The notes: generated from the letters alone by a model not told the origin. 64,000 bases of DNA from an uncultured Oscillibacter sp. (GCA_910587705.1 CAJUMX010000009.1:1-64000), one strand, 5' to 3'; positions 1-8,253 are shown, counted from the stretch's first letter. A program made the numbers and translations.

Positions 1-865
1 CCACCTTCTTGCCCTGGGCCCGGAGCTGCTTGATGGCCTCCCGGGCCGTTCCGGCGGAGGAACCAATAATAATGATCGCTTCCTCGGCGTCATCCATTTC
101 GTACTTTTCAATCAGGCCATACTGGCGGCCTGTCCAGGCGGCGAACTCGTCCGCAACCTTTTTAATAACATCTTTTGCGTCCATCATGGCCTGGGCCTGG
201 GCACGCTTGGTTTCCATGTAGTAGACCGGGGTGGAGTAGGGGCCCACGGCGATGGGCTCGTCCTTGTTCAGCAGATAGTGCTGGGGCTTGTACTCGCCCA
301 CGAATTCCCGGACCTTCTCCGTCTCCTCCAGCTCGATGTTCTCGATGGCGTGGGAGGTGATGAAGCCGTCCTGGCAGATCATGATAGGCAGGGACACCGC
401 CTCGCCGATGCGCATGGCTTGGAGGTAGTTGTCGTAGGCCTCCTGGTTGGTTTCAGCGAACAGCATCAGCCAGCCCGCGTCCCGGACGCTCATGGTGTCG
501 GAGTGGTCGTTGTTGATGTTGATGGGGCCGGAGAGGGCGCGGCAACTAACCGCCAGGGTGATGGGCAGGCGGTCGGAAGCGGCTACGTATAGCATTTCGG
601 CCATGTAAATGAGGCCGCAGGAGGACGTGGCGGAAATGGCCCGGCATCCGGCGGCTTCCGCGCCGATGCAGGTGGACATGGCGGAGTGCTCGGATTCCAC
701 GGCGATGAAATCCGTGTCTACCTCACCGTTGTCCACATAGGCGGAGAAGTACTGGGGGATTTCGGTGGACGGCGTAATGGGATACGCGCCCATGACGTCG
801 GGGTTGATTTGCTTCATCGCGTAGGCAACGGCTTCGTTGCCCGACAAACGTTCTCTGATACTCAT
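1..865 (-). CDS. porA: 2-oxoacid:ferredoxin oxidoreductase, alpha subunit (PorA-like), 3' end outside window
   Basis: This is the pyrimidine-domain subunit of a ferredoxin-dependent 2-oxoacid oxidoreductase, which oxidatively decarboxylates pyruvate or a related 2-oxoacid to an acyl-CoA and passes electrons to ferredoxin. Seen: the start MSIRERLSGNEAVAYAMKQ, the family motif AYPITPSTEIPQ near residue 28, and the AVESEHSAMS and SATSSCGLIYMAEMLY segments. About 288 codons are present; the family usually has 380-400, so the C-terminus lies beyond position 1. The family usually has Q or P where this protein has C in TSSCG. The start at 865 follows the delta gene by 17 nt and has an AAGGAGGGG ribosome site. 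Gene order gamma-delta-alpha predicts the beta (TPP) subunit next, off the window. Pyruvate is the likeliest substrate, but VOR or other paralogues cannot be excluded. Confidence 0.9.
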   Translation of the reverse strand, partial: MSIRERLSGNEAVAYAMKQINPDVMGAYPITPSTEIPQYFSAYVDNGEVDTDFIAVESEHSAMSTCIGAEAAGCRAISATSSCGLIYMAEMLYVAASDRLPITLAVSCRALSGPININNDHSDTMSVRDAGWLMLFAETNQEAYDNYLQAMRIGEAVSLPIMICQDGFITSHAIENIELEETEKVREFVGEYKPQHYLLNKDEPIAVGPYSTPVYYMETKRAQAQAMMDAKDVIKKVADEFAAWTGRQYGLIEKYEMDDAEEAIIIIGSSAGTAREAIKQLRAQGKKV

Positions 866-882
866 TTTATCCTAGCCCCTCC

Positions 883-1191
883 TTACTTTTCGTCCTTGAC
901 CATGGTGATGGCCCCGAAGGGGCAGACATTGGCGCAGATGCCGCAGCCCTTGCAGAAGAAGTAGTTGAAGTCCTCCCGCTTGCCGTCTTTATTGACGGGG
1001 ATGGACATGTCCGGGCAGACCGGGGCGCAGAGCAGGCACTGCTTGCACTTGTCCATATCCAGCACCGGCTTCATGGTCCGCCAGTCGCCGGTTTCCACCA
1101 CCTGGGAGGTGCCGCCCTCAAAGATGGCGCCGCCGGGGGTGATGTCCTTCCATGTGACCTGAGGGGTCATATCCTTCGCTAAATGGCTCAT
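883..1191 (-). CDS. porD: 2-oxoacid:ferredoxin oxidoreductase, delta subunit (2x[4Fe-4S] ferredoxin)
   Basis: A 102-residue ferredoxin-like subunit that carries electrons from the TPP centre to external ferredoxin. Two CxxCxxCxxxCP cluster motifs are visible, CKQCLLCAPVCP (about residue 50) and CKGCGICANVCP (about residue 81), each typical of a [4Fe-4S] site. The N-terminal 35 residues (VTWKDITPGGAIFEGGTS) match the extension seen in PorD/VorD subunits. Its ATG overlaps the gamma stop codon (ATGA, 1188-1191), which indicates translational coupling, and the alpha gene follows directly. Confidence 0.92.
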   Translation of the reverse strand: MSHLAKDMTPQVTWKDITPGGAIFEGGTSQVVETGDWRTMKPVLDMDKCKQCLLCAPVCPDMSIPVNKDGKREDFNYFFCKGCGICANVCPFGAITMVKDEK

Positions 1192-1766
1192 CCTTCCTTG
1201 ACCTCCTCCATAGAGCGTTTCAGGGCCCGCATGTTGCCCTCGATGACCTGGGGCTTGGTGGCGAACTTGTGCTTAAAAGACGCCTCCATGTCCTGGATGA
1301 ACTCCTCCGCGTTGACCACGCCAGAGACCTTGACGATCGCCGCCAGCATGGGAGTGTTGGGGAAGTTCTTGCCCAGCTCTTCCTCAGAAATCTTGCCCGC
1401 GTCGATGGTGCAGACCCGACCCTCGTAGCCCTTAAGGAGGGGGCGGAGCTCGGCGGGGGATTTGCCGGAATTGATAACGATGGCCCCTTCTTTTTTCAGG
1501 CCCGCCGTCACATCCACGGCAGAGATGAGGGTCTCGTCCACCACGACCACGTAGTCCGGCTCATAGATGTTGGAGTGGACCGTGCTCCGCTCCGAGCTGA
1601 TACGGTTGTACGCCGTGATGGGCGCGCCCATGCGCTCCGGGCCGTACTCCGGGAAGCCCTGGACATACTTGCCCGTGTTAAAGGCCGCGTCCGCCAGCAG
1701 CAACGAGGCGGTTTTCGCCCCCTGGCCTCCTCGGCCATGCCAGCGGATCTCTACTTTGTCACTCAT
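1188..1766 (-). CDS. porG: 2-oxoacid:ferredoxin oxidoreductase, gamma subunit
   Basis: The gamma (catalytic-accessory) subunit of the 2-oxoacid:ferredoxin oxidoreductase. The N-terminal signature IRWHGRGGQGAKTAS is diagnostic for the POR/KOR gamma family, as is the segment PEYGPERMGAPITAYNRIS. The start at 1766 (MSDKVEIRW) is preferred over the in-frame ATG at 1772, because AAAGGAG lies 7 nt before the former and only 1 nt before the latter. It is the first gene of the visible por operon and overlaps the delta gene by 4 nt. The 118-nt gap to the upstream ridA gene makes a separate promoter possible. Confidence 0.9.
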   Translation of the reverse strand: MSDKVEIRWHGRGGQGAKTASLLLADAAFNTGKYVQGFPEYGPERMGAPITAYNRISSERSTVHSNIYEPDYVVVVDETLISAVDVTAGLKKEGAIVINSGKSPAELRPLLKGYEGRVCTIDAGKISEEELGKNFPNTPMLAAIVKVSGVVNAEEFIQDMEASFKHKFATKPQVIEGNMRALKRSMEEVKEG

Positions 1767-1884
1767 GTGCATTCTCCTTTCATCGAAGCGGACCTATGAA
1801 AATACCCAAGCTTTGCGCTTCACTGTCCGTTGATGCGGATAACCTTGTATCCGCTATTATGTAAGAACGATCTAAGCAAGTCCC

Positions 1885-2283
1885 TCAGCGCAGAATCATT
1901 ACGGAGCTGATTTCCACATCCAGTCCACCCCAAATACCAGCTTCAACGCACTGCCTCGCGGGAGGATTTTCAGAATTGAAATATTGTTGGTAAACAGCAT
2001 TCATTTCATCAAAATCCTTCAAATCCCGCATAAAGATATTGGTTTTGACGATGTGGTCCATTGTAAGGCCCATATCTTCCACAATGACTTTCAGATTCTC
2101 CAGAATCAACTGAGTCTGCTCTGCCACAGAAGTTCCTGTTATGACTTCGCCATCTGCCTTTTGGGAAATCAAGCCGGAGACCCAGGCAATCCCCAGTGCA
2201 TCCGCGCGGCTAACCTGTGCGATCCAGCTGGAAGGTCGTGGTGCCTTCGGCGTTGACCACAGTGTTTTTACGTTCCGTTCCAT
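1885..2283 (-). CDS. RidA/YjgF-family enamine/imine deaminase
   Basis: A 132-residue RidA-superfamily protein. Archetypal members hydrolyse reactive enamines and imines to the oxo-acid plus ammonia. Seen: the family's C-terminal NPPARQCVEAG segment with the conserved Arg that binds the substrate carboxylate, and the middle region ILENLKVIVEDMGLTMDHIVKT. It starts 3 nt after the aconitase-X small subunit and is the last gene of the minus-strand operon. Its position fits a role on the imine/enamine that dehydration of a hydroxyproline would release. That link is inferred from context, and RidA paralogues often accompany other enzymes. Confidence 0.88.
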   Translation of the reverse strand: MERNVKTLWSTPKAPRPSSWIAQVSRADALGIAWVSGLISQKADGEVITGTSVAEQTQLILENLKVIVEDMGLTMDHIVKTNIFMRDLKDFDEMNAVYQQYFNSENPPARQCVEAGIWGGLDVEISSVMILR

Positions 2284-2286
2284 TTC

Positions 2287-2709
2287 TCACTCCTTTTTTG
2301 TCACCGTGACTTCACCGGTGCTGCCGTCCAGCTCCACCCAATCTCCGGTCTGGATGACGGAAAAAATGTCAACATCAGTCGGAAAATCAGCCACAGCGGG
2401 AACCTCCAGCGCCGCGGTGGCAACGCCGCAGCGAGAGTCGATGTTCGAGAATAGCCAGCCCGCGGGAGAAAATCCAGCCACAGCTGCTGAATGGAAGTGG
2501 CCGGACCAGCCAGTGGAACCCTTGCCATAAGGTATCACAAGAATTTTGCCCTTGATGCTTTTCCCGAACTCGGGGTGGCCCACCTCGATGATGCGGCCGG
2601 TTTCTTCACTAACTCCGGCCCAGCCTTGAATGCTGTGTGGGCAGACCAGCGCCTCTCCCGCCGCTTTGCCGGGATAGGTGGGCCGCCCTTTTAACTTCAA
2701 TGGTCCCAT
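2287..2709 (-). CDS. Aconitase X small subunit (swivel domain, DUF126)
   Basis: The small swivelling domain of a two-subunit aconitase X (AcnX). The sequence has KLKGRPTYPGKAAGEALV at the N-terminus, then GHPEFGKSIKGKILVIPYGKGSTGWSG, which matches the DUF126 glycine/serine-rich active-site loop. The start at 2709 has GGGAGG 7 nt upstream. An ATG at 2715 would give the classic 4-nt overlap with the large subunit's stop codon but sits only 1 nt from that ribosome site. Bacterial AcnX enzymes characterised so far are cis-3-hydroxy-L-proline dehydratases, while archaeal two-subunit forms act on mevalonate 5-phosphate. The transporter context here favours a small-molecule catabolic dehydratase. 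Confidence 0.88.
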   Translation of the reverse strand: MGPLKLKGRPTYPGKAAGEALVCPHSIQGWAGVSEETGRIIEVGHPEFGKSIKGKILVIPYGKGSTGWSGHFHSAAVAGFSPAGWLFSNIDSRCGVATAALEVPAVADFPTDVDIFSVIQTGDWVELDGSTGEVTVTKKE

Positions 2710-2711
2710 GG

Positions 2712-4004
2712 TCATACCTCCCATCTTCCTTTGATCGCGGCTTCCACACACTTGGCGGTGCTGCCATAAAACACCTTGCAGTTTTTGCTGTTCAGGTCGG
2801 AGCGAACATAATGGGATTGCTTTGCGCCGTCAGCGGCAAAGCCGGAAGTCACTTTATCGTAGGCCGTTCGGGCAGCAACCAGCGGGCAGGAGCTGTTTAG
2901 CAGATGGGCACCCGCCTCGCGGATCGTCTCCGCGTAGCCGTTGACCTCGGCCAAATGCTGCATGGTCAAATCTGTCCAGATTTGAAGAGATACACCCTTG
3001 GCAACCTTCTTCCCCTTCAGCATGCGGGCCGCATCCCGTATTTCCTCCAGTGTATAATGAGGGCATCCCAGCACGACCATCTGCACATCGGCGGAGCCTT
3101 CGTCGCAGACCTCCACCAGGGAACGCTCATACTCCTCTTGCGTCAGAGTAATGTGGGCTGCGGGTTCATGGCCCGCCAAAGCCGCTTCTAAAGTGGGGGC
3201 TTCGGCGGTACAGCCCACAATGTGGCAAATCTCACAGCCGCTAGTGGTTGCCAGAGAACTGAAAAACTTTTTCAGGCGATGGATGTCGGGCCGGTGGAAG
3301 TTGCCGGTCAAAACAGGGCGAGCGTTGCCATCTGTCAGCAAGCGGCCCAAAGCATGTCCAAGGATGTCCCAATCAAGAGGAGATTCACTTTTGCACTGGA
3401 CGTCAATCACGTGGGTAGCGTATCGGTTCGCCAAAATGTGATTGCCCCACAGCGGCGTTCGTCCACAGATCGCGGACCAAGCGGACGCCTCCAAGCCATC
3501 GGCATTGGCGCGGGCGCCATAGACCGAGTTGCCGAAAAGGATGTTACTGGACTCTGTGGAAACGAAGTGTTCACCCCGCAGTGGAATCCAACCGCTAAGG
3601 TAAGGTGTGCAGCTTCCCGCAATGCTGACTCCGGCAGCTCTCGTCAAATCGAGGAATTTCCGATTTTTGTCAAAAACCTCCTTGGAGATATTCAGCGGTT
3701 CGTGGCAAAAGTGATCGCAGGGACCCACACAGGTCTGCGCGAAGCACTCGTGGCTGAATTGGTCCAAGCGATAAATCTTGTCGCTGCACAGGACCATCTT
3801 AGAGAATATCTCGTCATAATCCTCCGATTTTACCGCGTCAAGGTAGGGGTGGTAGCCAAAGTACACCGTTGCTTTCGAGACAACGCAGAGCTGCTCAGCG
3901 CCCAGGGCATTGGCGTAATCAACGATTTTCTGGATAGCGCGCTGTTTGAAGGGGCCCATTTCTCCATCCAGCATTTTTTGTTCATATTCCGTTAGTTTTA
4001 CCAT
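2712..4004 (-). CDS. Aconitase X catalytic (large) subunit, DUF521
   Basis: A 430-residue aconitase-X catalytic subunit, an iron-sulfur-dependent hydro-lyase. Diagnostic DUF521 motifs are seen: GSCTPYLSGWIPLRGEHFVS (about residues 150-170) with ESSNILFGNSVYGARAN next to it, GCPHYTLEEI in the C-terminal half, and SSCPLVAAR near residue 375. The cysteines in the first and last of these motifs are the probable cluster ligands. The small subunit overlaps or abuts its 3' end, and the TRAP permease lies 25 nt upstream. From the known bacterial AcnX activity, the likely substrate is cis-3-hydroxy-L-proline or a related hydroxy acid brought in by the TRAP system. The substrate is inference; the family assignment is firm. 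Confidence 0.9.
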   Translation of the reverse strand: MVKLTEYEQKMLDGEMGPFKQRAIQKIVDYANALGAEQLCVVSKATVYFGYHPYLDAVKSEDYDEIFSKMVLCSDKIYRLDQFSHECFAQTCVGPCDHFCHEPLNISKEVFDKNRKFLDLTRAAGVSIAGSCTPYLSGWIPLRGEHFVSTESSNILFGNSVYGARANADGLEASAWSAICGRTPLWGNHILANRYATHVIDVQCKSESPLDWDILGHALGRLLTDGNARPVLTGNFHRPDIHRLKKFFSSLATTSGCEICHIVGCTAEAPTLEAALAGHEPAAHITLTQEEYERSLVEVCDEGSADVQMVVLGCPHYTLEEIRDAARMLKGKKVAKGVSLQIWTDLTMQHLAEVNGYAETIREAGAHLLNSSCPLVAARTAYDKVTSGFAADGAKQSHYVRSDLNSKNCKVFYGSTAKCVEAAIKGRWEV

Positions 4005-4029
4005 GGTGTTATACCTTCTTAACTGTTTT

Positions 4030-5340
4030 TCAAACGTAACCCAGCAAGGAGGGCAGCAGCATGCCGTAAGCGGGTACGTAAGTGGTAATAATCAGCGTGG
4101 GCAGCCAAGCAAAGCAGATCAGTGCCAAATCCGGACCCAGCATATCTTTGACCTCAGCCTTGGAGATACGACCAGCCAGATACAGCAGAGGCGCGGTGGG
4201 CGGCGTTACATTTCCCATGCCGATGTTGACGCCCAGGATTGCGGCGAAGTGGATAGGGCTGATTCCGATGGCCGTGACCACAGGCAGCAGGATTGGGGCT
4301 GCTAGGATTGTGGCGGAGCAGTCGTCCATCAGCATTCCGAGGATGATCATAAAGATGTTGACCATGATGAGGATGATGTATTTGTTGTCGCTGATGGAGG
4401 TCAAGAACCCCAGAATCATACTGGGCAGATTTTCACTGATATAAAGACGGCTTAAAATCTGCACGGAGAAAAGCATGGCCATGATGACTCCTGCGGTCTC
4501 CCCGGCGGAGACCAGGGCGTCTTTCAAAATGCCGCCATTGATACGCTTATAATATAGGATGCCAACGGGAACGGCATAGATCACGGAGAGGGCCGCCGCC
4601 TCGGTGGCAGTGAGGATGCCCCCATAGATGGAGCCAAGAATAATAACGGGCATCAACAGGGCGGGGATGGCGCTGGTCCCTTTTTGCTTCAGGGCTTTCT
4701 TCGCTTCTTTCTCTTGGGCGGCAGCGATGGCATGGTCGTAAACCTTGATGTTAGGATTCTTTTGGGCGTAAATCAAATTTACAATGGAGAATAAAATGAC
4801 CAGTGTCATTCCGGGGACTACCGTAGCCAAGAAGCAGGCCAGCACGGACTCTCCCGAGGACCATGCGTAAAGAATCATCAGCATAGAAGGTGGGATCAGA
4901 ATGCCCAGCACGCCGGAGCTTGCCAAAAGCGCGCCGATCAACCCGTCGGGGTACCCGTTTTCTTTCAGCCTGGGCACCATGATAGAGCCGATACAGCTGA
5001 CCGTAGCGGAAGAGCTGCCGGAGACGGCGCCAAAGACTGCGCAGGCAACGACTGTGACGACACCCAGGCCGCCTTTGGCCTTGCCCACAAATTTTTCTAC
5101 CGTGGAAATCAACTTTTCCCCGATGCCGCCCTTATCCATGATGGCTCCGGCCAGCACGAATAGCGGAATGGTCAGCAGGAGGATGGAATTGGTTTTGTTG
5201 AAGCCGAAGATCATCAGGAAAGCGGGATCGTAGCCTCCGAGAAGGCAGATGCTCCCGGCGGAGGTAAGGAAAGCCAGGGGGATTGGTACGCCAATTACCA
5301 GCGTAGCCAGCAGGACCAGCAAAGCGACGACTACCAACAT
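4030..5340 (-). CDS. TRAP transporter large permease (DctM)
   Basis: A 436-residue, very hydrophobic protein with about 11-12 membrane spans, the ion-coupled translocating subunit of a TRAP transporter. Seen: the family-typical GVLGILIPPSMLMILYAW in the first half, repeated in the second half as NVTPPTAPLLYLAG, the paired hairpin motifs of the elevator-type fold. It follows the small permease by 4 nt and precedes the AcnX gene, so transport and dehydration are co-transcribed. TRAP systems mostly import carboxylates, which fits a hydroxyproline-like or hydroxy-acid substrate. Confidence 0.93.
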   Translation of the reverse strand: MLVVVALLVLLATLVIGVPIPLAFLTSAGSICLLGGYDPAFLMIFGFNKTNSILLLTIPLFVLAGAIMDKGGIGEKLISTVEKFVGKAKGGLGVVTVVACAVFGAVSGSSSATVSCIGSIMVPRLKENGYPDGLIGALLASSGVLGILIPPSMLMILYAWSSGESVLACFLATVVPGMTLVILFSIVNLIYAQKNPNIKVYDHAIAAAQEKEAKKALKQKGTSAIPALLMPVIILGSIYGGILTATEAAALSVIYAVPVGILYYKRINGGILKDALVSAGETAGVIMAMLFSVQILSRLYISENLPSMILGFLTSISDNKYIILIMVNIFMIILGMLMDDCSATILAAPILLPVVTAIGISPIHFAAILGVNIGMGNVTPPTAPLLYLAGRISKAEVKDMLGPDLALICFAWLPTLIITTYVPAYGMLLPSLLGYV

Positions 5341-5344
5341 ACGA

Positions 5345-5857
5345 TCAGCCCTCCTCTTCCGCCGCGGATGGATACCGCATTTTCCGAATGCTTCTGATTA
5401 CGTCCCGCGCCATATATAAGGTCCAGAAGAAAAATGAGATCATGATGGGAATTTGGCTGAGGACCATAGGAAATTTGAAAACAGGGGACTTCGCGCCCAT
5501 GTCGGCGGACCACCATACATACTGGCAGCTCCAGACAAACGCGATCGCTGCCATAACCAGCCCGATGATATCCCGAACCAAGTGGAAGGTGTCAATGACC
5601 TTTGCGCTTTTTGAAAACATGCTGATCATATCCGCATTGATATGAGTATTTTTTTTTGCGGCGATGGAGCTGCCGGTAAAGTACAGCCAGAAAGCGAAGA
5701 GCAGGGTGATTTCCTCGTTTCCATAAAAGTCGGCTTTGATGATATAACGCATCAACGCATTGAGAAAAATGATCGCGCAGACAACGACGCCTGTCAAGAC
5801 GACGATCCAGCGTTCTGCCTTTTCCAAAATGTCGTCCGCTTTTTTCAGCATTTCCAT
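5345..5857 (-). CDS. TRAP transporter small permease (DctQ)
   Basis: A 170-residue membrane protein with four predicted spans (about residues 15-37, 45-65, 90-110 and 130-150). It carries the DctQ segment NALMRYIIKADFYGNEEITLLFAFW, with the usual R and E positions between helices 1 and 2, and the following HINADMIS. It associates with DctM in the cytoplasmic membrane. It lies 21 nt after the binding-protein gene and 4 nt before dctM. Confidence 0.92.
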   Translation of the reverse strand: MEMLKKADDILEKAERWIVVLTGVVVCAIIFLNALMRYIIKADFYGNEEITLLFAFWLYFTGSSIAAKKNTHINADMISMFSKSAKVIDTFHLVRDIIGLVMAAIAFVWSCQYVWWSADMGAKSPVFKFPMVLSQIPIMISFFFWTLYMARDVIRSIRKMRYPSAAEEEG

Positions 5858-5878
5858 AAATTCACTCCTTTTCCGCTG

Positions 5879-6925
5879 TTACGCTTCGAGGCTTGCGAGG
5901 ATGTTATCCAGAAACTCCTGAGAGGTGTTCTTGGCCAGCTGAGGCCACACGTTGTCACGGCAATCCTGGGCGAAGGCGGCCCGCTCCTCGTCCGTAAATT
6001 CGATGATTTCTGTTCCTTCCCGCCGGAGCAGTTCCATGTATTTGGCGTCATCCGCGGCGGCAATGTCGATGCTGTCGAAGCACTCGCCCTGAATGATTTC
6101 CGTGATAGCGGCCTGATCCTCAGGCAGAAGCTTCTCCCAGGTCTTTTGGCTCATGAATATCTGTGTGGCCTCCTGGGTCATCATATAGTGATAGTAATAC
6201 TTGCTGACATCGCGGAAATTTTGATAGACCAAGTTGGGCGGCATGGCGCAGGTTCCTTCTACCGTGTTGGTCTGGATGGCGGTGTAGGTATCAGAATAGG
6301 CGATGGTAGCGGTGCGGAATCCCAGCCGCTTTTCCGCCAGAGCGAAGTTGTCTAAGCTGGGGACCCGGACGATGCAGCCTTTATCTGCATTGCTGACATT
6401 TGGGTTTTGGATGGGTTTGTTGGTAGCCGTTCCGGAGAAGCCCTCGCAAAAGAAACCAAAGGTATGGAGACCCTGCTTCAAAGCGGTTTCAGATACGGTC
6501 TGGAACAGGTAGTTTTCCGGGGAGTAGGCCCGCCGCAGTTCCTCGTAGCTCGAGCCCAAATAGGGCAGCATCGACCCGGCCATCCGGGGATCATAGGTTT
6601 CTACCGCGGAGATGTGGCACATATCGATGGTACCGATCATACATTCCTCGTAGACGCTGGCATAATCGCCCAGGGCATTGTTGCTGTATAACTCCACGGT
6701 TACCCGGCCTTCGGTGGCCTCGGCGATCTTTTCGCAGATGCGGCGGTCCGCCTCATTGGCGATGGAATTTTCGGGATGCTGGTTGCCAAAGCGCAGGACC
6801 AGGGGCTTGAAATTCTCAGGGTCCGCCGGCGCCGCGGAGTCTCCATTACCGCAAGCGGTCAGTCCCAGCAGCAGGGTGCCGGCCAAAAGACCAGCGGCAA
6901 TCCTCTTTGACCAGTTGTGTTTCAT
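5879..6925 (-). CDS. TRAP transporter substrate-binding lipoprotein (DctP family)
   Basis: A 348-residue extracytoplasmic solute receptor. The start at 6925 (MKHNWSKRIAAG) is chosen because a lipoprotein signal follows directly, with lipobox LLGLTACGN (Cys about residue 26), and a GGGGGAAAGG site precedes it. The longer open frame would bury the signal. DctP features include LRFGNQHPENS at the mature N-terminus, LYSNNALGDYASVYEECMIG, and the conserved carboxylate-binding Arg in GCIVRVPSLDNF. Its genes dctP-dctQ-dctM are contiguous. The ligand is not readable from sequence. Confidence 0.92.
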   Translation of the reverse strand: MKHNWSKRIAAGLLAGTLLLGLTACGNGDSAAPADPENFKPLVLRFGNQHPENSIANEADRRICEKIAEATEGRVTVELYSNNALGDYASVYEECMIGTIDMCHISAVETYDPRMAGSMLPYLGSSYEELRRAYSPENYLFQTVSETALKQGLHTFGFFCEGFSGTATNKPIQNPNVSNADKGCIVRVPSLDNFALAEKRLGFRTATIAYSDTYTAIQTNTVEGTCAMPPNLVYQNFRDVSKYYYHYMMTQEATQIFMSQKTWEKLLPEDQAAITEIIQGECFDSIDIAAADDAKYMELLRREGTEIIEFTDEERAAFAQDCRDNVWPQLAKNTSQEFLDNILASLEA

Positions 6926-6947
6926 GGCCTTTCCCCCTTCTTGTCTT

Positions 6948-7262
6948 TTAATAGTGGACGTTGTTTTCATAGAAATGGCCTCCGGGAAACTCTGTGAAGG
7001 TAACCTGTACGAAGTCCTTTCCCTTGTCTTTCATCAGCTGGGTTAGCGTGCCAGCCACTTTGTCACAGAGCTCCTGAGGGCGGTGCATCCAGTAGACGTC
7101 CACGGCCACCTCTTCCGGCGCGTCCACCCGGCACATAGGAGAGAAGAAGATTTTTACATACTCCTCCTTGACTTGGGCGGCGTCTACCACGGCTTTCTTC
7201 AGCTCCGGGCTCATCCGGCGAAGATCCTGAACGTTGACCCCTCGAACGGTGATATGCGGCAT
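6948..7262 (-). CDS. DUF1904 / tautomerase-like protein with N-terminal proline
   Basis: A 104-residue protein of the 4-oxalocrotonate-tautomerase-like DUF1904 type. The start at 7262 gives MPHITVRGVNVQDL; after Met removal the chain begins with Pro, the catalytic base of the tautomerase superfamily. The site GGGGAGGAA, 6 nt upstream, supports this start over the longer frame that would hide the proline. It is the first gene of the TRAP-AcnX-RidA operon, 22 nt before dctP. A role in tautomerising the enamine/imine or enol product of AcnX is plausible but inferred; DUF1904 itself has no well-established reaction known to me. Confidence 0.75.
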   Translation of the reverse strand: MPHITVRGVNVQDLRRMSPELKKAVVDAAQVKEEYVKIFFSPMCRVDAPEEVAVDVYWMHRPQELCDKVAGTLTQLMKDKGKDFVQVTFTEFPGGHFYENNVHY

Positions 7263-7332
7263 ATAATTTCCTCCCCTCAATTTTTCCAAACAAAAAACTT
7301 AATATTTATAAAATTTTATGTTTGCAACTTTT

Positions 7333-7360
7333 ATTTTACAGGAAATTTGTCAAATGTAAA
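7333..7360 (-). promoter_or_regulatory. Predicted promoter of the tautomerase-TRAP-AcnX operon
   Basis: Read on the minus strand, a TTTACA -35 (7355-7360) and a TAAAAT -10 (7333-7338) are separated by 16 nt, about 70 nt upstream of the ATG at 7262. An overlapping TTGACA lies 2 nt further in but has no well-placed -10. Confidence 0.5.
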
Positions 7361-7370
7361 GATGGGATAT

Positions 7371-7462
7371 TGACGGATTTTAGTAAAATATTTTGTAAAT
7401 TTACACAGATATGTGGAGAAAAGCGACGATCAGGCTGCGTATTGACGGTTTGCAATCCGTCA
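7371..7462. promoter_or_regulatory. Palindrome cluster, candidate operators of the XRE-cupin regulator
   Basis: Between the divergent genes lie a perfect inverted repeat TGACGG-8-CCGTCA (7443-7462), a further TGACGGATT half-site (7371-7379) identical to the complement of its right arm, and a 12-bp perfect palindrome TGTAAATTTACA (7394-7405). The sites sit between the two predicted promoters, as expected for a regulator controlling both its own gene and the operon. Confidence 0.5.
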
Positions 7463-7510
7463 GGAATTTTCTATATGTAAAATTTTATAAACAAAAAATA
7501 GTGAATTGCA

Positions 7511-7538
7511 TTGACGTTTTGCTTCTTTTCACTATAAT
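7511..7538 (+). promoter_or_regulatory. Predicted promoter of the XRE-cupin regulator
   Basis: TTGACG (7511-7516) and TATAAT (7533-7538) with a 16-nt spacer, about 57 nt before the TTG start at 7595. Confidence 0.65.
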
Positions 7539-7594
7539 AAAATAAAAGCTCTTCTGTTTGTGCTTGGTATAGCTCTAGGAAGAAGGTGTGTTAA

Positions 7595-8170
7595 TTGGGC
7601 ACTCAATTTGGCGGCATTTTGAAAGAACGCCGGAAAGAAAAAAAACTAACGCTGACGCAGATTGCGGATTTAACAGGTTTATCCGCTGGCTACTTGAGCT
7701 TGCTGGAACGAAATATGAACAGCCCTACGATTGAGAACCTGAACAAAGTGTGCGCCGTATTAAATTTGACCCTTTCGGATTTGATTGAACGGGCTTCCGT
7801 GCAGAAGGACATTGTTTCTCATCCCGGTCAAAGAACGTTTCTTTTTAATGAGTCTGGCTATACCTATGAGGCGGCCTTTGAAAGCTCGCGCTCGATGAAT
7901 TGCATTATTATGACCGTTCGAGACAAAGAGACCCATAATTCTACCGCGCATGTGGCGGATGAGATCGGCTATATTGTCCAAGGTACTATGATCATGACCA
8001 TTAACGGAGTCGATTATCCGCTTTCTGCCGGAGACTGCATTTTCATTGAAGCAAATCAAAACCACAGTTACCACAAAACCAGCGGGGAGGATTGTATCAG
8101 CGTTTGGAGCTATGCGGTAAGTCCTGGCCATGATACCGTAGAGCAGTATAAAAAATGCCTGGATGTATAG
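7595..8170 (+). CDS. XRE-family transcriptional regulator with C-terminal cupin domain
   Basis: A 191-residue regulator. Residues 5-65 form a lambda-repressor-type helix-turn-helix (LKERRKEKKLTLTQIADLTG, then LSAGYLSLLERNMNSPTIENL). Residues about 105-180 form a single cupin (DEIGYIVQGTMIMTINGVDYPL and GDCIFIEANQNHSYHKTSGED) that would bind a small effector. The start is TTG at 7595, preceded by GAAGAAGGTG. It is divergent from the TRAP-AcnX operon and is its probable ligand-responsive controller. Related family members (PuuR- or SutR-type) regulate amine and sulfur genes; the effector here is unknown. Confidence 0.88.
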   Translation: MGTQFGGILKERRKEKKLTLTQIADLTGLSAGYLSLLERNMNSPTIENLNKVCAVLNLTLSDLIERASVQKDIVSHPGQRTFLFNESGYTYEAAFESSRSMNCIIMTVRDKETHNSTAHVADEIGYIVQGTMIMTINGVDYPLSAGDCIFIEANQNHSYHKTSGEDCISVWSYAVSPGHDTVEQYKKCLDV

Positions 8171-8209
8171 CTTGTTGGACCATCATCGTCTAACGCTGGG
8201 CAGCCGCGA

Positions 8210-8253
8210 AAATGCGCTATGAAACGATTTTGCTTTCGTTTCATAGCGCATTT
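8210..8253. terminator. Bidirectional terminator hairpin
   Basis: A 17-bp perfect stem (8210-8226 with 8237-8253) and a 10-nt loop, flanked by CGCGAA/TTCGCG. It lies between the convergent regulator gene and the SLH-reductase gene. Confidence 0.75.
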
